This document shows positions 7,530 to 14,879 of a stretch of 19,508 nt of DNA, piece after piece (positions within the stretch are counted from its first letter, which is position 1; each line of letters starts with the position of its first letter). Under the pieces are notes generated by a model. That model searched no databases, was not told the origin of the DNA, and saw only the letters and a program-made list of their open reading frames with translations. The DNA lies in assembly GCA_031386665.1 (NCBI GenBank), contig JANNCN010000128.1, forward strand, positions 1-19,508. Direction: 5' to 3'. The stretch is from JANYCG01 sp031386665 (lineage in GTDB: Bacteria > Pseudomonadota > Gammaproteobacteria > Burkholderiales > Burkholderiaceae_C). The translations under genes were made by a program, and so were the position numbers.

Positions 7530-9563
7530 TCAAGGCAATTCGCGGTTGACCTCGGGCAATTGAGCCTCACGCGGGCCCACTGCGCCCAGGCGAGCCTTCA
7601 AGGACTGCGGCTGGCCTGTGATAAGGGCGGCGTAATTGGTGGTATTGGCCAGCACCTTTTTGACGTAGTCACGGGTTTCGGCAAACGGAATGTTTTCGGC
7701 CCAAATGGCGGTTTCAAGCACTGGGTCACCAGCTTGCCCGCGCCAGCTTCTAGGGCGGCTGGGGCCAGCGTTGTAGGCGGCGGCGGCCAAGGGCATCGAA
7801 CCGGCAAAATCGTCCAGCACCAGCTTCAGGTAACCCGTGCCAATGGCAATGTTGGTGTCTCGGTCGTTGATTTGATGCGCTTGAAACCCGGTGATGCCGA
7901 TTTTTTTGGCGGTCCATTTGGCCGTGGCAGGCATGACCTGCATCAAACCTGAGGCACCCACGCCAGAGCGGGCGTCCATGATGAAACGGCTTTCTTGCCG
8001 AATAAGGCCATACACGTAGGCCGGGTCGAGGTTGATTTGTTTGGAGCGCGACATCACGGCGTCTTTGAACGGCATGGGAAAGCGCTGCTCCAGGTCGATC
8101 AGGGTTTTGGTGCGTTCGCTGGTGTTGATGCAGCGGTCCCAAACTTCGCGCTGGCACGCCAGGTCGGCGGCGGCCAGCAGGTCGCGGTCTGACAGGCCGC
8201 CCTTGTTGTGCAGGTTGGTGGCGTAGTTCCACTCCCGCACGCCTTCGGAACGCAGGCCAATTTGAATGGCGTACAAACCACGTTGCAAACCCGCATTTTT
8301 GACCGCAGCGTCCTTTTCTTCAGGCAGCAACAGCGCGGGTCGCACAGGCACGGTGATAGGCTGACCCAGCTCTTCCAGCGCCATTTGTTCATAAAACCCG
8401 CGACCACTGGCCAAGCCCTGCAGGGCTTTGGTGGCTTCTTGCTGGTCGGCCTCGGTTTTAGCCAGTTTGGTTTGGGCGCGAGCTTGCCAATACACCCAGG
8501 TTGGATCTTGGCGCAGGTCGTCGCTCATGGCTTTGGTGGCAAACAGCACGTCTTTCCAGTTGCCTTTGCGCAAGGCCGCGCGGGCGCGCCAGGCCAAATG
8601 GTCGTCATACTGCTCGCGGCCTTTGGCTTTGGCAAAGTAGGCAGGAGCTTCATTGGACAGGCGCTGTGCGGCACTTTTGCCAATGGCGTTCCAAGCCCAT
8701 GACAGTTGCTCGGGCGTTAGGTGCGGGCTCCAAAAGTTGTCCAGCATGCCGGCGGCGGCATCGGCATCGCTGCTGGCCATGCGAATCAGGGCCAACACCA
8801 CCAGCTCTTTGCTGACCCGGTTGTGCGAGTTGGCGTGCTTGCTCAGGTACTTGGCGGGGTTGGCCTGAAGTTCGGCCAGGCCGGGTGCAGCATCAGGCGC
8901 GACGATTTCAACCGCCACGCGGGCGGCGGTGGCGCGGTTGGCTTCAACGCTTAAGCGGGCTTTGCGCCAAATGTCTGCGCTGCTCAGTTTTTTGGCCCCA
9001 TACAGGCGGCTGGCTGCCAGCAAACAACCATCGTCAGCGTCACGCTGCGCGTACCAAAGGCGTTTGACTTCATTGGCGGTGGTGGTGCCGTCGGCGTCTG
9101 GGGGCGCACTGTCGGACGCCAGCGCGTAGCAACGCACTTCGCGGTCATCGTTCATGCGGTAACGCGGCAGTTCCTGGGCAAAACCGGCCCAGTCGCGGCG
9201 CTGGCCCATCAACAGCAGCCAGTCGTTGCGCAGGCGGTCCTCTTGGTAGCTGCCCGCAAACCGGCTGAAAAAGTCATGGATTTCTTGCGGATTGGCAGAA
9301 TCAAGGCGGCTGCGAAGCTCCCAGTAAGCGCCCCAAGGCTCTAGTGGGTGGCCCGCCACTTGGGGCAGCAAAGCGACCAGGCGCTTGCGGTCGGCTTTTT
9401 TGAAGGCCTGGCCCATCTCGGCAATGGCGTCGTCGCCTTTGGCCGACCCGCCGTTCAGTGATGACGCTTGGCTACCCGTTTGGGCGCTGGCGGTCAGGGG
9501 CAGCAAGGGCATGCAAAGCCCCAAGGCCAAGGGAATCAATGTCAAAATGGCGCGTAACTGCAT
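7530..9563 (-). CDS. slt: Soluble lytic murein transglycosylase
   Basis: A 677-residue periplasmic enzyme that cleaves the MurNAc-GlcNAc bond of peptidoglycan to give 1,6-anhydromuropeptides. Residues 1-28 are a Sec signal (LTLIPLALGLCMPLLPLTASA). A long alpha-helical U/L-domain region (about 45-500) precedes the C-terminal SLT domain (about 505-640). The catalytic glutamate is Glu524 in YGLIRQESRF, followed by GVGASGLMQVMPATA (534-548) and the AAAYNAGP motif (594-601) that shapes the glycan groove. Length and layout match Slt70. The start codon is 9 bp from that of the divergent folate gene and has no clear ribosome site, but an in-frame stop lies just upstream and the signal peptide begins here. 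The NDUFA9-like gene follows. Confidence 0.93.
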   Translation of the reverse strand: MQLRAILTLIPLALGLCMPLLPLTASAQTGSQASSLNGGSAKGDDAIAEMGQAFKKADRKRLVALLPQVAGHPLEPWGAYWELRSRLDSANPQEIHDFFSRFAGSYQEDRLRNDWLLLMGQRRDWAGFAQELPRYRMNDDREVRCYALASDSAPPDADGTTTANEVKRLWYAQRDADDGCLLAASRLYGAKKLSSADIWRKARLSVEANRATAARVAVEIVAPDAAPGLAELQANPAKYLSKHANSHNRVSKELVVLALIRMASSDADAAAGMLDNFWSPHLTPEQLSWAWNAIGKSAAQRLSNEAPAYFAKAKGREQYDDHLAWRARAALRKGNWKDVLFATKAMSDDLRQDPTWVYWQARAQTKLAKTEADQQEATKALQGLASGRGFYEQMALEELGQPITVPVRPALLLPEEKDAAVKNAGLQRGLYAIQIGLRSEGVREWNYATNLHNKGGLSDRDLLAAADLACQREVWDRCINTSERTKTLIDLEQRFPMPFKDAVMSRSKQINLDPAYVYGLIRQESRFIMDARSGVGASGLMQVMPATAKWTAKKIGITGFQAHQINDRDTNIAIGTGYLKLVLDDFAGSMPLAAAAYNAGPSRPRSWRGQAGDPVLETAIWAENIPFAETRDYVKKVLANTTNYAALITGQPQSLKARLGAVGPREAQLPEVNRELP

Positions 9564-9572
9564 AGGGGGATT

Positions 9573-10159
<587 letters not shown>

Positions 10160-10172
<13 letters not shown>

Positions 10173-10744
10173 GGGGCTTTGCAGCGGCCTTGGTCGCTGT
10201 GGCCGCGTTCGCCACCCCAATCTCAATGCCTGACGCGGCGGCGCGCGCCACAGGAGCCGCCCGCACACGACCAATCGACCTGATCGTCATCCATTCAACT
10301 GGCGGCCCAACTTGCGACGCCAAAACCAACAAACCGGTTTGGATTGGCGCGGGCACCCTGGCCGACAACCTGCGAACGATTGAAGCCCATCCGGTTTTGG
10401 GCATTCACTACATGATTGACCGCGACGGCAGCCTGCGCACCAGCGTGCCAGAGGCGCAAGTCGCGCACCACGCGATGGGCTACAGCGACCGGTCAGTAGC
10501 CATTGAACTGATCAACGACGGCGACGGGGTTGATCCGTTCCCGCAAGCGCAATTAACGGCTTTGGTGGCCTTGCTGCGCGACATCACAAGGCGGCACAAC
10601 ATCAAACCCGCAGGCGTGGTGCGCCATTCTGACCTGGACCGCGCCAGGCTAGCCTGCGACAAAACCCAAAAACGCAAAGTTGACCCGGGCGCGGCGTTAG
10701 AGTTTGAAGCGGTGCTGAGTCGGGTTTTTGCAAACGCTGAATAG
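10160..10744 (+). CDS. N-acetylmuramoyl-L-alanine amidase (Amidase_2, AmpD/AmiD-like)
   Basis: A 194-residue zinc amidase that would cut the bond between MurNAc and the stem peptide. The AmpD-type zinc ligands are His45 (LIVIHSTGGP), His156 (VVRHSDLD) and Asp175 (KVDPG), with a candidate catalytic Glu116 (AIELIN) and Lys173, matching the HxxxxxxRKxDPG layout with a slightly longer spacer. Residues 4-28 look like a weak signal peptide (LRGFAAALVAVAAFATPIS), suggesting periplasmic action rather than cytosolic AmpD recycling. The best start is TTG at 10160, 4 bases after GGAG and inside the end of the cyclo-ligase gene; TTG at 10169 is an alternative. Translational coupling to a folate gene is unusual. 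It ends before a 206-bp convergent gap. Confidence 0.88.
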
Positions 10745-10813
10745 GGTCGTCAAATTTGCATTTTAGGCGAAGGAACAGTCACCGCGCTCGAGTTTGATTA
10801 AAAAATGCCTATT

Positions 10814-10833
10814 TTTACCACAATTGTGGTAAA
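10814..10833. promoter_or_regulatory. Perfect 20-bp palindrome, operator-like
   Basis: TTTACCACAATTGTGGTAAA is identical to its own reverse complement. The same half-site TTTTTACCA appears at 10812-10820 and again at 10852-10860, exactly 40 bp (about four helical turns) apart, as expected for cooperative binding of a dimeric regulator. It lies between two convergent genes, so no adjacent gene obviously needs it. It may be the remains of a lost promoter or may serve a locus-structuring role. Confidence 0.55.
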
Positions 10834-10877
10834 TTTAGCGTGAAAACCCGATTTTTACCAAAATGCGAACGAAATGT

Positions 10878-10926
10878 GCCTCTAGCTCTCAAATAATATC
10901 AATAGTTTGCTATATTAATAATAGCA
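10878..10926 (+). repeat. Dispersed Comamonadaceae-type hairpin repeat, copy 1
   Basis: Begins GCCTCTAGCTC and ends with the hairpin TGCTAT-N7-ATAGCA (10908-10913 and 10921-10926). A second copy in the same orientation lies at 14760-14808. The loop differs between copies while the stem is kept. I recall GCCTCTAGC...TATCATAGCA elements as abundant between genes in Comamonadaceae; that is memory, not a search. Confidence 0.7.
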
Positions 10927-10950
10927 ACTTGGAAGCCTATCGCCAAGCGT

Positions 10951-11877
10951 TCAATCTTGACTGCGATCCACCGCAAATGCCGTCCATTGCGCCGACAAGC
11001 GGGCCAATTCAAGATCGGTCAGCGCCACCAGCGGTGCTCGAACCCGCCGCCAGCCGGGGTCGTTGTTGACCAAAGCCATGATGCCTTTGAACGCAGCCGT
11101 CATGCCATAGCCGCCCAAAATGTCGATGAAAGCCTTCACCCGCGCCAAGTCGCGCGCAGCTTGGGGGCCGTCAAATTGCGCCACCAGCCGCTGTAACAAC
11201 CGTGGCAACACATTGCCAACGCCGCTGACCGCGCCCACGCTGCCGCGCGCCGCCATGACTTGCAAATCGGGCTCATTGCCCACCCACACTTGCAAGGGCG
11301 GCATGAAAGCCGCGGCAAATTCCAAGGACGCGGCGCGTTGGCAGCCGCTGTCTTTGATGCCAATGATGGTTTGCGGGTAACGCTTGACCAAAGCGTTCAC
11401 CACGCCATGACTAAGCGCCACGCCCGAAATTTGCGGTATGTGGTACAGCACCACGCGCAGGCGCGGGTCGGCCACTTGGTCGATGATTTGCGAATAAGCA
11501 TCCACCACGCCCTGGTCGGGAACGCCCTTTAAAAAAAACGGTGGCAACAGCAAAACTCCAAAGGCCCCTGCCTGCACGGCGTGGCAGGTAAGCGCCACCG
11601 CATCGGGAATAGCCGCGCAACTGGTCGACACCAAAATGCGCCCAGGCGGCACGCCACCTGCAATCAGCCCATCCACCGCCGCCATGCGCTCTGCCACGCT
11701 GAACGACGGCCCCTCGCCCGTCGTGCCAAACGGCGTCACGCCCGCACAACCCGCATCTAGCAGGCTGAGCGAATGGCGCACGAAGGCGGGGATGTCGATG
11801 TTGAGCTGGTCGTCCAGTGGTGTCAGCAGGGCGGGCCAGAGGCCTTGGTAGGGAACAATTGCAGTAGGTGTTGTCAA
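10951..11877 (-). CDS. Dihydrodipicolinate synthase / N-acetylneuraminate lyase family aldolase
   Basis: A 308-residue class I aldolase of the DapA/NanA family, using the TTG at 11877 as start. The pyruvate-binding motif GTTGE is at 51-55, the catalytic tyrosine is Tyr145 (VVLYHIP) and the Schiff-base lysine is Lys175 (IIGIKDSG). GSVGAVSGVGNVLP (212-225) is the usual glycine-rich strand. The open frame runs upstream to 11997, but those 40 residues are Arg/Trp/Cys-rich, unlike the family, and would overlap dsbD; the TTG gives the normal family length. True lysine-pathway DapA is unlikely, because single-copy dapA genes usually sit elsewhere and the sequence diverges in its C-terminal half. It may condense or split a 2-oxo acid and an aldehyde of unknown identity. 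It lies 82 bp downstream of dsbD. Confidence 0.87.
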   Translation of the reverse strand: MTTPTAIVPYQGLWPALLTPLDDQLNIDIPAFVRHSLSLLDAGCAGVTPFGTTGEGPSFSVAERMAAVDGLIAGGVPPGRILVSTSCAAIPDAVALTCHAVQAGAFGVLLLPPFFLKGVPDQGVVDAYSQIIDQVADPRLRVVLYHIPQISGVALSHGVVNALVKRYPQTIIGIKDSGCQRAASLEFAAAFMPPLQVWVGNEPDLQVMAARGSVGAVSGVGNVLPRLLQRLVAQFDGPQAARDLARVKAFIDILGGYGMTAAFKGIMALVNNDPGWRRVRAPLVALTDLELARLSAQWTAFAVDRSQD

Positions 11878-11959
11878 TATCAGCTTTCGTTTTTCGAGGT
11901 GGCGCCTCAAGAGGCTTTGTAGCCTACCCACCCTGATTTTGCACCACGCCTGAGCGCGC

Positions 11960-14158
11960 TTACAGCCGCGCCAACACCGCGCGCACCTCATCCACACTCA
12001 AAATCTCAGACATCACCACCGGTGCGTTGCCCGGTTTGTAGACCACGTAAACGGGCACGCCGTTGCGGCCTAATTGCTGCAAGGCGGCGGTGATGGCGGG
12101 GTCGCGGCGGGTCCAGTCGGCGCGCAGGGTGACGACTTTTTTGGCTGCCAAATCGGCCAACACGTCGGGGTTGATGAGGGTGGTTTTTTTGTTGTACTGG
12201 CAGGTCACGCACCAGGCAGCGGTGAAATCGACAAAAACCGGCTGCCCAGTTGACAAAATTTGCTCAACCCGGCCCGGCTCCCACGCTTGCCAGCGCTCAC
12301 CGGCAGCGGGGCCTTGGGCCACCTCAAGCGGTTTGACCACATTGGGGCCGATGCTGACCGCCATCAACGCGAAGGCGGCCACGGACAATGTGGCGACGAT
12401 GCTGCGGCTGCGGCCCTGCAAGGTGAAGGCCCAAATGACCATGCTCAAACCGACCAACAGCGCCAACAGCGCGCCAGCACCGTCGATGCCGCTTTGCTGG
12501 CCCAGCACCCAAACCAGCCACACCACGGTGGCGAACATGGGGAAGGCCATGGCGCGGCGAAACGTGTCCATCCAGGCGCCAGGGCGCGGCAAGGCGCGGG
12601 CCAGGGCGGGCACCAGGCTGGCCACCAAATACGGCAAGGCCATGCCCATGCCGATGGCGCCAAACACCAAAAGCGCTTCAAAAACGGGCAAGCCAACGGC
12701 TAAACCCAAGGATGCGCCCATGAACGGCGCGGTGCAAGGCGAGGCAATTGCCACCGCCAAAACCCCTGAGAAAAAGGCGTTGATCGTCGGGTTTTTGATT
12801 TGCTTGGACGCGACGGCGGACGGCACAAAGTTGCCAAATTCAAACAACCCGGCCAAGTTCAAGCCCAAAACGGTGAACAAAACCGCCAGCGCCGCCACCA
12901 CGGCGGGCGACTGCAATTGAAAGCCCCAACCCAGTTGCTCGCCCGCAGCGCGCAGGCTCAACATCAGCGCGCCCAAGGCCAAAAACGAGGCGATAACGCC
13001 TGCGGTATAGGCAAAACCGCTGATTTGGTGGGCCCGGCGGTCATCTGCCGCTTGCGCAAAACTCATGACTTTGATAGCCAACACGGGGAAGACGCAAGGC
13101 ATCAAATTCAAAATCAAGCCACCCAAAAGCGCTCCCAAAATGGCGGCCAACAAGGTGATGGGCGCAGCGTTAGACGCCTGAATGGGCGCGCCGGTGGCCG
13201 CATTGGCCTTGAGTGCCGCCTCCAGCGCGGGCGGCACCTGCACGGCGGCGGCCAAGGCAGGCCAGGTACTGGCCACCTTCAATTCAGTGCGGTAACTTTG
13301 GCGCTGGCCGTCCGCCACCGCCACCATCACAAAAGGCATGACGGCAGGACTATTGCTGCGCTGGGCTGACAGAGGAACACTGGCGCTCCATACAGCGCCG
13401 TTCCAACTTTGCGTCCAGGCGGCGGCGGTTTCTATGACTTCGTTGGATTCGGGGTAAAGCTCCAGAGTTTTGCCACGCCATTCGACAGGCAGGCCCTGCA
13501 CTATGACTTTGATGGCATTGCCGTCAATCGTCACGCTGCTGGGTGGTGATCGCGCGTCTGCGGGCAACACAGGGCGAGGGAGCGCTGCAAAAGTAGAGGT
13601 GAAAACGGCTGCATTCAGCGCAGTGGAGCCTTTGACCGGCAATTTCAACGCGAATTCGCCTTCTTCAGGAATGCATTCCTTGCGGCACACCAACCAGGTG
13701 GCTTTGAGCTTGATGTCAATATCGCCCGCCAGCAGCGAAGGTTTGAAGTTGGGGGCAATGGTCAGCGGCACAGGCAGCAAGACCGTGCCCTCGTAGCCGT
13801 AATTGGCCAAACTGCCGATCAGTATTTTTTGCGGCGCGGGCCAGGCGATTTCACCGGCTGTTACGCCTTCAGGCAGCGTCCATTCCAGCCGGGTGGGTAG
13901 ACCTGAATCGCCGGAGTTCTTCCAATAGGTGTGCCACTCAGGCTTATGAATGAGTTGCAAACCCAGCCAGACAGTTTTGCCCGCATCGCCCCCCTCAGGC
14001 GCATGCGCCATCAGCTCGGCTTGCACTTGCGGCGTTTTGACGACTGTTTTGGCGCTTGCAGGACTTAAGCCTTGCCCCATGACAGTTGACGACACGGCGC
14101 CAAGCAGCGCCAAAATGGAGGGCAGCCAAAAACCTGGGCGGCTAAAGAATTGCGTCAT
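11960..14158 (-). CDS. dsbD: Thiol:disulfide interchange protein DsbD (ScsB-like N-terminus)
   Basis: A membrane protein that passes electrons from cytosolic thioredoxin to periplasmic disulfide isomerases or cytochrome c maturation. The frame is open to a GTG at 14203 (747 residues), but the ATG at 14158 begins a plausible signal peptide (MTQFFSRPGFWLPSILALLGAVSSTVMG), so I use it. In the longer numbering: a periplasmic N-domain (50-340) with Cys173 and Cys177 in LVCRKECIPEEG; an eight-helix DsbD core (350-620) with the paired cysteines Cys370 (NLMPCVFPVLAIK) and Cys490 (SPCTAPFMG); and a C-terminal thioredoxin domain with Cys665/Cys668 (AAWCVTCQ). The N-domain with CRKEC resembles the ScsB branch of the family. 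All three redox pairs are intact. It is followed by the aldolase gene; no ribosome site is obvious at either start. Confidence 0.92.
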   Translation of the reverse strand: MTQFFSRPGFWLPSILALLGAVSSTVMGQGLSPASAKTVVKTPQVQAELMAHAPEGGDAGKTVWLGLQLIHKPEWHTYWKNSGDSGLPTRLEWTLPEGVTAGEIAWPAPQKILIGSLANYGYEGTVLLPVPLTIAPNFKPSLLAGDIDIKLKATWLVCRKECIPEEGEFALKLPVKGSTALNAAVFTSTFAALPRPVLPADARSPPSSVTIDGNAIKVIVQGLPVEWRGKTLELYPESNEVIETAAAWTQSWNGAVWSASVPLSAQRSNSPAVMPFVMVAVADGQRQSYRTELKVASTWPALAAAVQVPPALEAALKANAATGAPIQASNAAPITLLAAILGALLGGLILNLMPCVFPVLAIKVMSFAQAADDRRAHQISGFAYTAGVIASFLALGALMLSLRAAGEQLGWGFQLQSPAVVAALAVLFTVLGLNLAGLFEFGNFVPSAVASKQIKNPTINAFFSGVLAVAIASPCTAPFMGASLGLAVGLPVFEALLVFGAIGMGMALPYLVASLVPALARALPRPGAWMDTFRRAMAFPMFATVVWLVWVLGQQSGIDGAGALLALLVGLSMVIWAFTLQGRSRSIVATLSVAAFALMAVSIGPNVVKPLEVAQGPAAGERWQAWEPGRVEQILSTGQPVFVDFTAAWCVTCQYNKKTTLINPDVLADLAAKKVVTLRADWTRRDPAITAALQQLGRNGVPVYVVYKPGNAPVVMSEILSVDEVRAVLARL

Positions 14159-14336
14159 AGAACGAAACCAACGCGAAAACGGCACAAAGAACTGGTGAAG
14201 CACCGCAAGATGGGAGTCACAGCAAGGTGGATATAGCGAAGCAGCGACGCTTCACACTGCACGACCCCACTGTGTGCCAGCCGATTCAAAGGCTGTCAGA
14301 GCTGAGCCAAGTCGAAAAGTTCCGGCGTGCGGCTCA

Positions 14337-14624
14337 CTAGCCCTGCGGATTATCGTTGGCCACAAACTCCAACTTGACGCTGCCAAACACGGCTTGCGCC
14401 AACTTCACCATGGTTTGCACCGACAGATTGACACCGCCGCTGAACAGCCGGGACACATAGGTGGGGGTGGTGCCCAGGCGCTGGGCCAGGTCGGCATTGC
14501 TCATGTTCAGGTCGTGCATGCGCAAGTTGGCTTGCAGCAAAAACGCCACGGCCAGGTGCTCGGCCTGGCCTTCTGGCAAAGCAGACAGCCGCTCAGCCAG
14601 CGCGTTGATGGATTTGGTGCTCAT
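14337..14624 (-). CDS. XRE-family HTH regulator (orphan HigA-like antitoxin type)
   Basis: A 95-residue DNA-binding protein. The HTH lies at about 42-78: NADLAQRLGTTPTYVSRLFSGGVNLSVQTMVKLAQAVFGSVKLEF, in which LAQRLGT and PTYVSRLFSG are helices 2 and 3. The size and the C-terminal VKLEF strand resemble HigA/MqsA-type antitoxins, but no toxin gene lies within 250 bp on either side. Two AACC-N4-GGTT palindromes just upstream suggest autoregulation. GAAGAAAG precedes the ATG by 8 bases. The gene stands 133-178 bp ahead of dsbD on the same strand and could control or be cotranscribed with it. Function beyond DNA binding is inferred. Confidence 0.85.
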   Translation of the reverse strand: MSTKSINALAERLSALPEGQAEHLAVAFLLQANLRMHDLNMSNADLAQRLGTTPTYVSRLFSGGVNLSVQTMVKLAQAVFGSVKLEFVANDNPQG

Positions 14625-14660
14625 AAAAGGGGCTTTCTTCGACAGGGGGGACTGAAAATG

Positions 14661-14711
14661 AACCGCAGGGTTAATTTTAGCCCAATTTTAGAATAAATGA
14701 ACCCCCAGGTT
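14661..14711 (-). promoter_or_regulatory. Paired AACC-N4-GGTT operators upstream of the XRE gene
   Basis: Two 12-bp palindromes share the form AACC-N4-GGTT: AACCGCAGGGTT at 14661-14672 and AACCCCCAGGTT at 14700-14711, with starts 39 bp apart. Between them, on the transcribed strand, lie two TAAAAT hexamers (14679-14674 and 14690-14685) that could act as -10 elements. The arrangement resembles the AACCT...AGGTT operators of MqsA and suggests that the XRE protein represses itself. Confidence 0.6.
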
Positions 14712-14759
14712 ATTTTTTTGAATTTTGCCGCAGTTTTAGCTAAATTATGAAGCAAATAG

Positions 14760-14808
14760 GCCTCTAGCTCCCGAAATAATTACATAGTTTGCTATTTATA
14801 TCATAGCA
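14760..14808 (+). repeat. Dispersed Comamonadaceae-type hairpin repeat, copy 2
   Basis: GCCTCTAGCTC at the left end, then an AT-rich stretch, then the hairpin TGCTAT-N7-ATAGCA (14790-14795 and 14803-14808). It has the same length (49 bp) and orientation as copy 1 at 10878. It sits in the 255-bp gap between the divergent XRE and radical SAM genes. Confidence 0.7.
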
Positions 14809-14879
14809 TTTAGCAGCTTCCATTGTTTAGCAAAACCCCTGCATGCCAATTTGTCAGACCGCCCCTCGATAATTCAGCC

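Larger units (their letters stand above)
10745..10950. other. Convergent intergenic region with palindrome and repeat
   Basis: The 206 bp between the ends of the amidase (+) and aldolase (-) genes contain no convincing gene. The region is AT-rich relative to its flanks and carries a perfect 20-bp palindrome (10814-10833), a second TTTTTACCA half-site 40 bp further on (10852-10860) and one copy of a dispersed hairpin repeat (10878-10926). No T-tailed terminator hairpin was seen for either gene unless the repeat serves as one. Confidence 0.7.

Noticed and set aside
11878..11997. N-terminal extension of the aldolase frame to 11997
   Set aside because: The extra 40 residues are Arg/Trp/Cys-rich, overlap dsbD and exceed the family length.
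12063..12920. 285-codon + strand frame opposite dsbD
   Set aside because: Low-complexity Lys/Ala/Pro/Met composition without a motif; dsbD has all its redox cysteines and membrane helices here.
14204..14336. Weak inverted repeats (GAAGC/GCTTC and CACAC/GTGTG) between the XRE gene and dsbD
   Set aside because: Short stems without a T-run; not enough to call a terminator or regulatory element.
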